From Heterocephalus glaber (lineage: Eukaryota; Chordata; Mammalia; Rodentia; Bathyergidae), in the NCBI RefSeq assembly GCF_000247695.1, contig NW_004624733.1:2497426-2561425 (forward strand): DNA of 64,000 bases, read 5' to 3'. The notes below the pieces were generated by a model that saw only the letters and a list, made by a program, of their open reading frames with translations, did no database searches and was not told where the DNA came from. Below, piece by piece: positions 24,701 through 37,847 of the stretch (position 1 is its first letter; each line of letters opens with the position of its first letter). Both the position numbers and the translations under genes were made by a program.

Positions 24701-27700
24701 CAGAACAACAAAAGCAATCCTAAGCAAAAAGAGCAATGCTATTATCAACAAGAGAAAAAATCTTGGGAAAATGTTGGCAAAGACGTGGATAAAGGGAAAG
24801 TCTCATCTATTCTTGGTAGGAATGTATGTACATTAGCACAGCCATTATAGAAAACAGTATGGAGGTTCCTCAAAAAATGAAAAACAGAACTACCATATGA
24901 CCAATCCAGCAATCCTACAACTGGGTATATCGACAAGAAAGAAAATCATTACATCAAAGAGGTATCTGCATTGTTATACTTATTGCAGCATTATTCACAA
25001 TAGCTAAGATATGAAGTCAAACAAGATGACCATCAACACATGAATAGATAAGAAAATGTGGTACGTATACTATATGGAATATTGTTCTACCATAAAAGGA
25101 ATAAAATCCTGTAATTTATAGAAACATGTATGAACCAGGAGTACATTATGTTATGTAAAATAACCCAGACACAGAAAAGACAAGAACCAGAAGTTCTCTA
25201 ATATATGTGGAAGCTAAAAAAGCTGATCTCATACAAGTAGAAAGCAGAATCGTGGTTAGCTGAGGCTGGGAAAAGGTGGTGGTGGAAGTATATAAGAAAA
25301 GGGCATTTCACAGGTACAAAATTTCAGTTAAACAGAATAAATTCTAATGTTCATAGTACAATAGAATGAATTATTACATATTTCAAAATAGCTAGAAGAG
25401 AGGATTTTAAATCTTCTCACCAAAAAGAAATGATAAATGATTAAAGTGGCACATACGCTAATTACCCTGATTTGATCACGAGACATTGTATATGTTTCAT
25501 CAAAACATCACAGTGCACTATAAAAAATGTGTAAAATTATGCGTAAATTAAAAAATAAAAATGAGATCTTAAAAATGAAAAACACAATTTCTGAAATATG
25601 ATCTCCACCTAGATTAAAGCCAAGACACTGAAGAAGAAAGAGAATCAATGTTTGGAAAATGAAGTTAGGATTTGTCCTGAAATGAAACAAAAAGAAATAA
25701 AGGACTATTTGAGAGGAAAGTTATAAATAACATGAATGTAAAAGTTCTAATATCTGTCTTCTAGGAAAAGAAAAAGAAGACAGGTATGCTAATACCTGAA
25801 TAAATAAATTCAAAGTATTCCAAAAATTACAGAAAGATGCCAAGGACTGCAAAACAATATTTTTAAAGCTTAAGGGCTGGGGATTAAGCTCAGCGGTACC
25901 ATGATGAAGCAGGTGCAAGGTCCTGAGTTTGATCCCCAATACCCACCCCCCCAAAAAAATTCAGCCAGGTTCAATAAAGCTTAGATATATTACAGTGAAA
26001 CTTCTGACTATAAAAAGTCTTAAACATCCATTCTTCTGTGAAATTTTTCTGAATTCCAAATCAATCACTCCTTTTTCTGTGCTCCTGGGGCTTTTCACCA
26101 TCTTTCAAATTATAGTGCTTATCAATGAAGTACTATTCCATGTTAAACATCATTTTCAGTTCAAATATTTCTCCCTGACTAGACTGACCTTAAGGAATAA
26201 ATCCTTACCTTATTCATTTTAAAATTCGCAGCATCTATCACACTATGTACTGTAAGGCAGTAATCATTAATAGGCTAAAAAAATAAGTTACAGTAAAAAG
26301 AGTTTACTTGAAATTCATTTGCCATAAAGACATGTTAAAATTTTAAAGTTAAAAAATACTCAATAACCTCAGCCACGTGTTTTTCGTATTACTCAGACCA
26401 TAAAATATATAACACCTCATTGATTACTACAAGGATTCTTAAATTTTACAAAAAGATATTTACCTGTAGTTATGACTACCACAAAGGCACTGATAAATAC
26501 AAGCAGAAAGTGAGGCTGCTAAAGTATGCATTACATATACCTGGAAAAAAACAAAAACAAGATTACTTTAGTGTAATTTTTTAAGTACAATTTTTTCAAG
26601 ATCTAATATGATCATCATTTTTTAAATGAAAAAAACTATTGTGTAAACTATTTTCTTTCCTTTTTAAAAAAAATACTCATTTCTAACTAGAGAAGTCTTA
26701 CTATAGAAAATTTAAATGACCACCACACAAATACAAAAAAAATCAGTGAATCCTTTGGCAGAAATTATTAAATACCCAAATACTATATAATTTCCTTTCC
26801 AAAAACAAAAGGAAACAAATGTCAGGTATCCAATAGAGCATGAACTATGTGTTAAAATAGCACGTCCTCAATAATTTTTTTCTACAACCACAAACAATGA
26901 AGAACAGACTGATAAATGACAGGTCTCTGAAGAAAACACTACTGTATCTTCTAATTATCAGGGAAAACAATCTGAAGAAAGTGAAACTTTAGAGAAGGGA
27001 GAAAGGACAAGGTATGAAAGGCAATGGAGTCAAAAAGTTGTTTTGTGGAACAGAAGATTCTGAAAACCAAGGATGACAGACAAGTTTAAGCTAAGAAAGT
27101 AAGTTAGACTAGAATACTGAAAGATTCTCTATGATTTTTAGTAAGACTGTATGTACATAAAAACAGTGAATCATCAAAATCTCATTGCTATCTTCTGCTT
27201 CAAGTATCAATGAGACATGATATGAATCTTAAAAATCACATTATTGTGATTTTTTAAAAGACCACATATGAGAGATTACAAAAATGATCACAATAATCAC
27301 AGTATTTTGTAGCTTCTCCAATAGAGGTGGAATCTATTTCCCAACTCATTGAATCTGGCTGGCTTTCTGAAGAGGACCCAACAGAAGTGATGTGTGAGTT
27401 CTGAACCTACTCTTCAAAGGGCCTTGCAAATCATACTCTTGTTGCTCTTAAACCCCTGCAGCCATCATTTGGGAAAACAAAACAGGGAGTAACTGTGCCT
27501 CAAAGTACACACACAGCTGGACAAATATTATTTTCAGTGTGTCTGTGAGGGTGTTTTCACATGAGAAACACCTGAATCAGTAGTCTGATTCACATTCTCT
27601 CTAATGTGGGTAGGCACCATCCCACTAACTAGAAGACCTAAAGAGAACAAAAAGGATAATAAGTAAGAGGGAATTCATCATGCCCACTGCACTGAACTGG

Positions 27701-30700
27701 GACAATGGTGACTTCCATCTTCATACTCAAACTGAAACATCAGCTCTTCCTTGATCTTACGCCTATTCACTTTTTAACTGGAATTCATACTTTCTTGATT
27801 CTCAGGCTTTCATTCTTGAACTGGAACTGCATCATCAGCTCTTCTGGGCCTTCAGTTTATTCACTGCACATCTTGGGACTTCTCAGCCTCCACAGTCCAA
27901 TGAACCAGTTTCTTGTAATACACACTCTCTTGCTCTGTCTCCCTTTCCATATACGCAAGTCAGCACTGGTTCTGCATCTCTGATCAACTCAGACTGATAC
28001 ATTTACTAGGCTTGCTGGCTGGAAGGTGAGGCACATATAACCCAGATTCTCCTGGCAGCCTAGCCAAAGCTAGAAATGTATGAGGACACCCTAGATCATC
28101 CAGAATCCAGTCAACCCACCAGCTGATGGAGGATGTTTGAACAAATAGAGACCAGCCAATCTAGCCCAACCCAGAAATGATAAGCCAACCTACAAAATCA
28201 TACGAATAAGTGACAGCTTTATAAAGTCCCTAATGTTTCAGAGTGATTTTTAAACGGCAAAAAATACTTAAGGTAGCAAAAACTAATGTGTATGGTTATG
28301 CTATAATTAAAGCTAAGTATGAAATACAGTAAAACAAGCATAGTCAGAAGGAAATTAAATTTCAAACTGTGTAATAAGCTCCATGAGCATTTATAATATA
28401 GAACAGTACAGGAAAAGAAGGGGGGAAATCAAATTACAAGAGTTAAGGTTATCCAAGAGCGTAAAACTATGGAAAAAGAGTCTACCATGAAGCAAGCTGA
28501 AAATCAAACTGGCTTTATGTCTTAACCTGTGAGGTGGGTAAAAACCAGATGCTAGACTATGAGGGCAAAAATCCAAGGGACATTAAAAAATAAACTCAGT
28601 CCTACTTCAAAAGATTTCAAAGAAAATGAAGATGAAATAAGAAATATGACATCAACATTAGACAAAGTAGAGTGATAACGAGTAAGACAATGCTATGGTG
28701 GATTAGATAATTAACTATAATAACATGATTAGTTATGCATTAGAATCACCAGAGGACCTTCTTAAAAATATACATATTTCTAGGACCTTTCTCACAGACT
28801 GACTCAGTAAGTTTGGAGTTAAGTCAGCAATCTAAGCTTTCAATAAGCATAGGTGATAGCTAACCTAGAATATTGTCAGGGGTAAAATATTTCACAACAC
28901 TATCCTTAAAACACATACTGTATGTTAACAAAGGTAAACTTTAGTGCTTTTATACCAAAATACTAAATTTCTTTCTTTTTTTTTTTTGTTTTGTTTTGGT
29001 ACCTGGAATCAAACTCAGGACCTTGAGCTTGTGAGGCAGGCGGCAGCACCACTAAGCTAAATTCCCAGCCCCTAAATTTCTATTCTTGAAAAACACTTTT
29101 TCAGCTTTTTGGCTATATGTACTAAAGGAATCACTCATGGATGAACACACAAATCCATTGCTCTTATCCTAATGAAAACTAAATATCTAGTATTTCATAT
29201 TTTTAAAAATTGAAATATTATATCGGCTATAACACAGTAAGATAGGCTTGGTCTACAATCAGAAGTTTTCTCTAATCAGAATCAATATAAATTTGGCAAT
29301 GTAACCCTTGCTACATCTACTGTGATATTTACATTTGCTTTTTTAAAAGGTTTACCATTTATCTTTCAGTTTTGTCACTATATACAGTTATATTAAAATC
29401 TTGAAACCAAGCACTTACTTTATTGCTTTGGCTGTCAGGATGAGGTGGTGAATCAAAGTTTATTATGGCATGGAGAATATCATGTGTTAGATTACTGAGG
29501 TGTAATAATGGATTGGCAACTACTGTTTTGGCACTGGCTGTACAAGCAAAGAGGAGAGGCACTGAGGTTTGCTCTGACAGTGGACTAGGAAATAGTAGTT
29601 CTGACGTTTCCTTAAAGAGAGAGGGGGGAAAAAAGATTAATCAGCTATTTACAGTAGTAATCTATTAGATAGGTAATGTAGGGAATTCTCTGAAAAACTT
29701 CAGAATAATAAAAACTAAAAACATCATGAAAACGGAGAGTAAAAAGGGACCTGAAGAGGTCAACATTCAAGCAGTCATATTTAAAAATGATGAGTCAATA
29801 CCCCTTGTAACAAAAAGGATTTGTTTTTGTGTTTTTTGGTATTAGGAATCAAACTCAGGCCCTTGTGTTTGCCAGGCAGGCACTGAGCCACTGAGCTACA
29901 ACCCTGGCCCCCTTGTAACAAAGAGAAGCTGTTCACCTTACATAGGATTGATGTTTTAAGACTACAGAATACAAATTAAACAGATCATAAACAGCCTGAT
30001 ATAGAATTGTCCTCCAACTGCAATATATACATAACTCCACAAATTCATAAAAGTGAACATTCCTTAAACCAACGCCAATGAAGAAAACCAAATTTTAATA
30101 TTCAAAACAAAAAATACAACATCAAAAATTGTTTCAGGCATGCACTATTTTTGATGATTAGAATAACATACCTGCTGTGATTCTTGTAAAAGCAAAATCA
30201 ATTCCATTCGCACAGATGCAAGACCCCCACCATGGGAGCCATGAAGTATGCAATAACTAAGAAACATTCTTAAGAGTGACTGATATTTCAAGAGCCACTG
30301 TTTTTTTTCCTGAAAGATTTCTCTCTGTTGTTTCACTTTTGCATGGTGATGAAGATCATCAACATTCTCATTTGATCCAAATTCATCCCCATTTTTGCCA
30401 AGTGTAGACTGCAGTTCTTCAGCATCTGGGCAAAAGTCACAAGTCCTTTGAAGAGCTATCACCTCTTTTTCAAGCCAGTGATAGAGTTGGTAACGTAACT
30501 TTCCACCATCTATTTCATAGCCAGTAGATAAAGTACGAAGTTCTACTGTGAGAATCTTTAAACATGCTCTAAACTTTAACTGAACAGCAATTATATCTTC
30601 TGATGGGTTTAAAATGTCACTTTCATCTAGTGTGCTGAAAGATTCTGAATAATTACTTATTTCATCTAACTTTTTATCTATTTTCCTCTGTAAAGGTTTT

Positions 30701-33700
30701 AGTTCTTTCATTGAAATAGGAAGACTCTCATTTTCTTCATCATTATCACTGTCCCACTTTAACTCTAAAGAATCTTCTTGAAATACGACACTTGGTTGGC
30801 TCCAGTCAAAAGAAGGAGTAGAGTTTGACTGCTTCTCTGAGGAACCCTCTGAAGAAGATTCAAGGCCATTCATAAAAGACTGTGACCAATCAACAGCAGA
30901 AGACTTATCTTCCCTTGTATCCAATTTTAATGAAGATGAATCTTTACTAGTATCCAGAAAACTAGATGCTCTACAAAGAGGTGTGGTTTTCTTGATGACC
31001 TTGGGCATCTTTGATAATACTTCCAAAGCCAACATGGGGCAGCCAGCTTTTAGATGAGCACTAGCAGTAGTAAAAAATAATCTTCTTTCAGTTAAATTAA
31101 TTGTTCCTGCCAGTCTACTTTTTCCTGTTAAACCCACGTGTGTGGAAAATGTATCAGATGATCCAAAATGATGCCTCAGTAAAAGAGGATGTGTTCTTAG
31201 ATAATTGTAGAAATTAAAAACTGCAGGGTTACAGGCTGACATCATGACTTGATCTGAAAATAAATTTATTTTATGAGGCAAGAAAAGTTTTTCAAGAGCT
31301 ATATTGGGTGTATCTTTGTATTAGTCCATTTTTTCTACTGTGGAATCTTTATCTGCTTGGTCTTTTGACAAACCTGTATTACTAGATCACACTAATGTAT
31401 GGTATTGAATAAACAAGAAGATATTTTTAATGAAATTACTTTGACACAATAGGAAAACAAAGATTATACTGCTTTCCCACCAAAAAATACCTCTTCTGGT
31501 AACAATTCTAATTCTTTTTCTTATATTTCTGGAAACTTTTTGTTCTACTTTGCTAGCTCTCCTCACCCTCTCTACTTTTTAACGTTGACGGTGTACTAAA
31601 GCTCAGTTCTTGACCTCTTTTCTAGGTATATTCCCTGAGTTGAAGTCTTATTGTCAAACGGCTTTAAACAACATATATATATATTCCACATCTTCAGTCC
31701 CACTTCACTTTGAATTTCTAAGTTCTAACACCCAAAGGTACATGTTGCATTTCCATTTAGATGTATACAGTCTTGCCAGTGGGCCTTTTTATTTAGTGTG
31801 CCCTTGGCACAGACAATTCTTTTCCCAGACAATACTGACTAACTTGTTCAACTAGTTCTATGCTGAAAGGCCATCTTATCACAGAAGAATTCGTGACCCA
31901 AAATACTTCCTCATATCATATACCTATTGCTTACTCTAATATGCACAGTAAATTCAACTTAAGATAAAAGAACTGGCTTTGTATCAGTACTTTTTCAAAA
32001 TATTTATATGCAAATGCTGATATTTATTTTCAGTAAATCTGTTTCATAAAAACAGAATCTAAAGTTGTTTTCAAAGGATTTATCTTCCTGAAAATAAGCA
32101 AAATTGAATACAAATCCCCATGTCTCCAAAACCATAAAGTCATAAAGACCATAAATTCAATTTGTTTTATATACCCTCGGCACCCAACAGTGATCTGCAC
32201 ACCTAGGAAATACTAGTAACACTCTCAGTCATTAATGTGTTAGAAGTGCAGCTTACCATCATTTTCTCTGACAGGTTGCTTTATTAATGTTTCCAGAGCA
32301 CCACTATAATCTTCCAAAATCCAGTATGCCATACTCCGAAGAAAAGGATCATAGTGCATATTTATGTTCAATGAACTGGGTTCACTGACAGGAGAACCAA
32401 TTCCCAGCACTTTTTTACGTAAAACAGATTTGTATGTTGCAGATGTATCAAATTCAGACTCATAAAGTCTTGCTATTACAAGAGCCAACTGAATGTCATT
32501 CAGTTTCTCAAGACATACCTTAAAAAAATATTGTTCATAAATAAGCAGAGGGAACTTTCATTTTAGAATAAACTCAACTCACTAACAACTAGAAAAACAT
32601 AGGCTTAATTTCCAAAATAAGCAAAAAGGATAAAAAATATACTGCTTGTGTTAACAAATCTACTTAACAACATTTGTTAATATTTGCTAGTACTAAGTAT
32701 ATATTTGTTAAACGATTTAGCCTATTTAAGAAACACTAGATAATGCTTACCAGTGTCATTTCAAACTATGTATTTTATTTTACTCTTGAACTTTTACTTT
32801 TCTCCACCCACTTCAGCAGACTATAGTATTTCCCAAATAAAAGGCTGTTCTGAATTAATTATTAGACTCTGAGCACAAGGGAAATTTAAGATAGAAATGT
32901 TATAGCTTAAGTGTTGATAATTTTTAAAGTTTCCTGAGAAATATTCAGTGAAAAATTGTCTAAGATTTATCAACTAAGACATAAACACACATTCAAAAGT
33001 CTAAATTGATAGAACAGACCTTTTAATTTTTTTACCTGTTCATGAATATTTTTAAGACTGAAATGACCTAATCAGCCTACCCAACCAATTAATCATTCTA
33101 GTTTATACTAATTTTGATATAAAATCATTCAAGCTAAATAAGAAAAATTTTAAAGCCATTATTAAATATTATCAGTTACATTAGGTTTTAATCCTGTGTT
33201 ATTTCTACTAAAGTTGAACTTTAAAACTAACAATTTAAGACCGACATAAAGAGATTAATTAGAAAGATAATGCTATTTTTTTAAAAAGTTTCATTACCTC
33301 AATTGCATCTCTGAGGCAACCAGCTAAAAGAAAAAACGCTGCAGAATGTTCAAATCTTTGTTTGCCTAGCAAAGAAAAAGCATTCTTTAAAGCTGCTTTC
33401 CGCCATCTCTCCTCCTCAAAATTGTGTCCAAAAAACTGTGTCATCCGAGTGTCTTTTTGAGATCTATAAAGGAAAGTATGAAAAGGTTGGGATACAATAC
33501 CAGAATTAATCTTCTAAAGTTAGGACTAACTTGGGAATCAAAATTACTAGTACCTCTTATATAGTTAAAAAAAAAATTTACTTTTCCATGAAGTCTGAGA
33601 CTAACAATTTTCTTTCAAATTACAAAGAAAAATGCATGAGCAACACTCTAAAAAATTCTTAAAATCCATGCAAAATAAAATTATAGTATTAATATGAAAT

Positions 33701-36700
33701 ACTTCATACTAACTTCTGTGCTCCTTTACCATTTCAACTTCATCAATTATCTTTCTCTCTTACTCAGCTGGGAATGACTTTGATGATCAAAATCTAAGGA
33801 TTCTGCCCTTATTAAAAACAATCCTGAAAGACCTAGTCTTGTAGAAAACTGATTTGGTACTAAGATTTTCTTCCAAAGGCAGTTGTTTATGCAGAGCACC
33901 TGGGAACTAAAATCAACATAATGAACTACTTATCGTAATTATGTTCAAAAAATCCTGAGAGAGATACAGAAAAACTGTATGTGAATTCAGCTCAGGGATG
34001 AGGTCAGTGCCCACAGGAGGACAGTTTTGACAAGTAAAGCCTGGCCTATGGGTTCTCAGTGGGGCTCAGGGTAGACATTTGTTCTAGACTCCACCAATTC
34101 ATCTTTCCCAATCCCAAATGCAAGTTTTTAGTTTAGTGATCTTTGTACTACAGAAGCCTCTTGATAAGTTCTTAAAATAAGCAAAGATATATTTCTGGAT
34201 TGACAAATCCCAAAACAAACTAAAATGACCTCTCTTTTTACCATAGTGGAAAACACCTAAGCCCTTCCCCTATAAGAATTAATATAGGGGCTGGGAATTT
34301 GGCTCAATGGTTCCGCCGCCTGCCTCGCAAGTGCAAGGACCCGAGTTCGATCTCCAGTACCAAAAAAAAAAAAATTAATATGAATTAACATCAAGAAGAA
34401 CAAATCTTACTTTACGCATCTACACATGAAAAGTTTATAACTTTGAAGCACAAATTATTTTACTTACCTATATAATCCCCAAATCACAGCTTTCTTTTTC
34501 ATTGCAAGGTAAAAAATGGCAGCATCTAAAGGATCGTTCTTTCTATAAAAGGCTGCTTTGGCTACCTATAATTAAAGTATATAGCAAACTTTCACAAAAA
34601 TGGTTGGTAAGTGAACAAGCAATTTCCCTCCTATACAAGATACATGTTTTCTATTTAAATGTTAAATATTTTTTAAAAAGGTATTCAATAGTATTTTTCT
34701 GTGTGTATATACAAATAATAAAAGAAATTCATGGTAGCTGTGGATACAGACTTTTATGTACCAAGTCTACAACCTTTTTTGGCGGGGGGGGAGGTACTGG
34801 GGATCAAACTCAGGTCCTTGTGCTTGCGCAGCAGGTGGTGAAACCACTGAGCTAAATCCCCGGCCAGGTCTACAGCCTTTTATGACAAGCTCTTCTGTAC
34901 TACTTTATTTTTCTTTACATATATGTATCTTTTTTATAAAACTCAGAAAAATACTATTGAATGTGTTGACTGCAGGTTTAGGAATTATATAAATTTTTAA
35001 AAATTACATTATTATATTTTGAAATACACTGTGAAGATTATTTAAAATGAAAAGAATTCGTAGCAGAGGAGCTGCAGAATGCCATTTAAATAAGCATCCA
35101 AAATATATCAATCCTTTTTTTTTTTTCGTACCAGGGATCAAACTCAGGACCTTGTGCTTGTGAGGGAGGCAGCAGCACCACTGAGCTAAATCCCCGGCCC
35201 TATTGATCCATTTTTTACACCAAAGTGTCTTTACACCACACCACACCATTTTGTACACCAAAGTGCGGTTTTACACCACAAACACACTTACTTTTTCTAT
35301 ACATTTGCGTAAGGTATGGGTATTCCGCACCCACCACCCAACACCCATAGCTTTCAGTTCAGACCAAGTGGGATCTTTGTGCATTGCTGGCAACATGTTC
35401 AGCAGTTCTTCTTCTGCTACTGAGTGAAATGCCCAAGCAAAATGACTAGTAGATAGGCCTGAAGAAAGGGCAAAAATAATGATTGTAAGAAATATAAATA
35501 AGACTATACAATGATTATCATAAATGTGTGGCACATATTTACAATAAAAATATGTAAACTTTTATAAGACATGCAATTACACTTAATTTTTAAGAAGTAT
35601 GGCTTATTTTTTATTCTTGACTCTCCCAACAATTTACTAGTCCAATGCACATATATTTTTCCTAATTAATGTAATATAATTAATGTTTTTGTATACATTT
35701 ATTGGAAAATATATGTAAAAATCTTTATGAAAAATGCCAAAATGCTGCAGTACTTTTGTTCTTTAGGTACAGTATGACCCATGACTCTTTTCAGAAAATG
35801 AGAAACACCTGAAGCAATGTTTTATATTGGTATGCTTTTCTCTTTAAAGCTGCTTCTCATTTCCTTTTAGTCAACATTGGTTTTATGGATTTAATTCTAT
35901 GGAATTGAAAAACATCAAGCAGACAAAATAGCTTGGTAAACTAATAAGCACAGCAACACTAATACTACAAAATCAGAATGCATACATTAAATTTCAGTTC
36001 TACTGCTAACTGCACAAGTTTGGGCAAGTTAGTTTCTTAATGCCTCAATTTCCTCATTTAAAAATGCGAATGGTGATAGAATTATCATATTACATAGTTT
36101 AAAGGGATTAAATTACATAATATAGTTAAGTAATTTTGAATATAATGTGGCCTATGACTATTAATATACCATAAAACATTAATAAAATATTTTGATAATG
36201 ATTCACACATCATTTGTGTCTGCAATCTACTGGCCTGCACATGTGTTTATTGCTCGGCATCTATTTTATTTCATTACAGTATATTTTATTTAGTATTACT
36301 AGACAAAATAAATGACTAAGATGTGGCTTTGACATACATATATGGCCTCATATTTTTTAAGCTATGCTAAAGAATAATTTTTCATTAAATAGATATTAGC
36401 ACTCTTGTGTTCACTGTAGCACTGTTCACATTAGCCAAGATAGAGAACAAACAAACTGTCCATAAGCAGATGAATGGATTTTTAAAACGTGGTTTACATA
36501 TGTAATGGAACACTAATCAGCCTTAAAAAAGGAAATTCTGCAAACCCTGAAGACATTATGTAATTATACTAAGTGAAATAAACTAGGCACAGAAGGACAT
36601 ATACTGTAAGATATCATTTATAAGAGCTATCTGAAATAGTCAAATGCATAGAATTGAAGAATCAAGTAATAGTTATTAGGGACTGGGAGAAAGAAGAACA

Positions 36701-37799
36701 GAGTATTCATCAAGAGACACAAAGTTTGTCAACCAAAATGAATTAAGCTATAGAGATCTACTATCCAAAATTGTACCTAGAGTCAAAAATAATGTATTAT
36801 TCACTTACAAATTTTAAGAGGATAGATTTCATGTTGTGTTCTTACTATAATAAAAAAATGTTTTTGCCAGAGAATCATTGGGAAAAAAACAGGGAATAAC
36901 AAAAGCAGAAACAGAAACTAATATAATATCCAAAGGGAATGTGAGAAATCAAAATAGAAACTAAGAATGCCTTAGGCTCATCAGTGGACCCAACATGGCC
37001 AACAAAAGAATAAGTAAGCCTACAAAGAGGACAATAGAAAGTTCTCAAACCGAAATGGAAAAAAATAAAATGAACAAAATCAAAATAGGATATCAAGAAC
37101 TGTGGCTAATTACAAAAGGCATGAAATAAGTATGAGTGGAGCACCAAAAGGAGAAAAAAGAAACAAGAAAAAAATTTTCAAGCAACAATGGCTGAGAATA
37201 TTTTCAAATTAATCACAGAACTAGGAAACTCTGAGAATGTTGAACAGGATAAATTAAATCCCCACCACCAAACACACTAATATATACTACATTCAAATTA
37301 CAGAAAGGAAAGACAAAGAGAACTTTTACCCAGAACAACACACAAACACATCCAACAACAATTACAAGAACAACAACAACAAAAATACCACTTGTCTGAT
37401 TAACAGATTTCTCATTGCAAACAATACAAACTAAGAAGAGAACAGAGTGAAATATTTAAAATCTTGAGAAGAAAACCCCACAAACTTAGAATTCTATATT
37501 CTCCAAAATGACCCTTCAAAGTTGAAAGAAAAATAAAAAATTTCTCAAATAAGAACTGAGGAAATAATTGCTAATAAATCTATTCTGCAAAAAAACAAAA
37601 CAAAAAAACTTTAAAATATGTTCTTCAGATGGAAAAGGATGCTTGTTCTACATAAAGAAAATAAAGCACTCAAAGAAGGATAAGTGAACAAAAAAAAACT
37701 TTAGATTTTAAAATTCTTAATCTATCTAACAAATATGATTGCTCAAAATATGTCAAACTTTTACATGTTAAAACAATAAAGATAACTTCATTATATGTG

Positions 37800-37847
<48 letters not shown>

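Larger units (their letters stand above)
21950..25560 (+). mobile_element. Old L1 copy, rearranged
   Basis: ORF1-end text (22090-22300), ORF2 pieces (22400-24000) and 3'-end text (24745-25560) are recognisable but out of order in places: 24640-24740 is an earlier ORF2 stretch than the text before the GC-rich retrocopy. It is strongly decayed. It hosts the U2 fragment, a B1, ID SINEs and the GC-rich retrocopy. Confidence 0.65.
11743..26463 (-). other. DMXL1 intron w17-w18, nested repeats
   Basis: 14.7 kb. From left to right it holds an old ID SINE, an L1 3' tail, a HAL1/L1M remnant, a younger 5'- and 3'-truncated L1, an unassigned segment (21080-21945), a rearranged old L1 carrying a U2 fragment and a GC-rich retrocopy, and several SINEs. 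The stretches 12004-12420, 12557-13226 and 25960-26463 show nothing clearly recognised. Confidence 0.8.
26541..29418 (-). other. DMXL1 intron w16-w17
   Basis: 2878 bp. It holds an MLT1-like LTR split by another old repeat (27313-28230), a MER5-type remnant (28730) and an ID SINE (28974). The stretches 26541-27310 and 28240-28720 show nothing I recognise. Confidence 0.75.
34566..35291 (-). other. DMXL1 intron w11-w12
   Basis: 726 bp with two minus-strand ID SINEs (34779, 35116) and a short tandem duplication next to the w11 donor. Confidence 0.8.
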
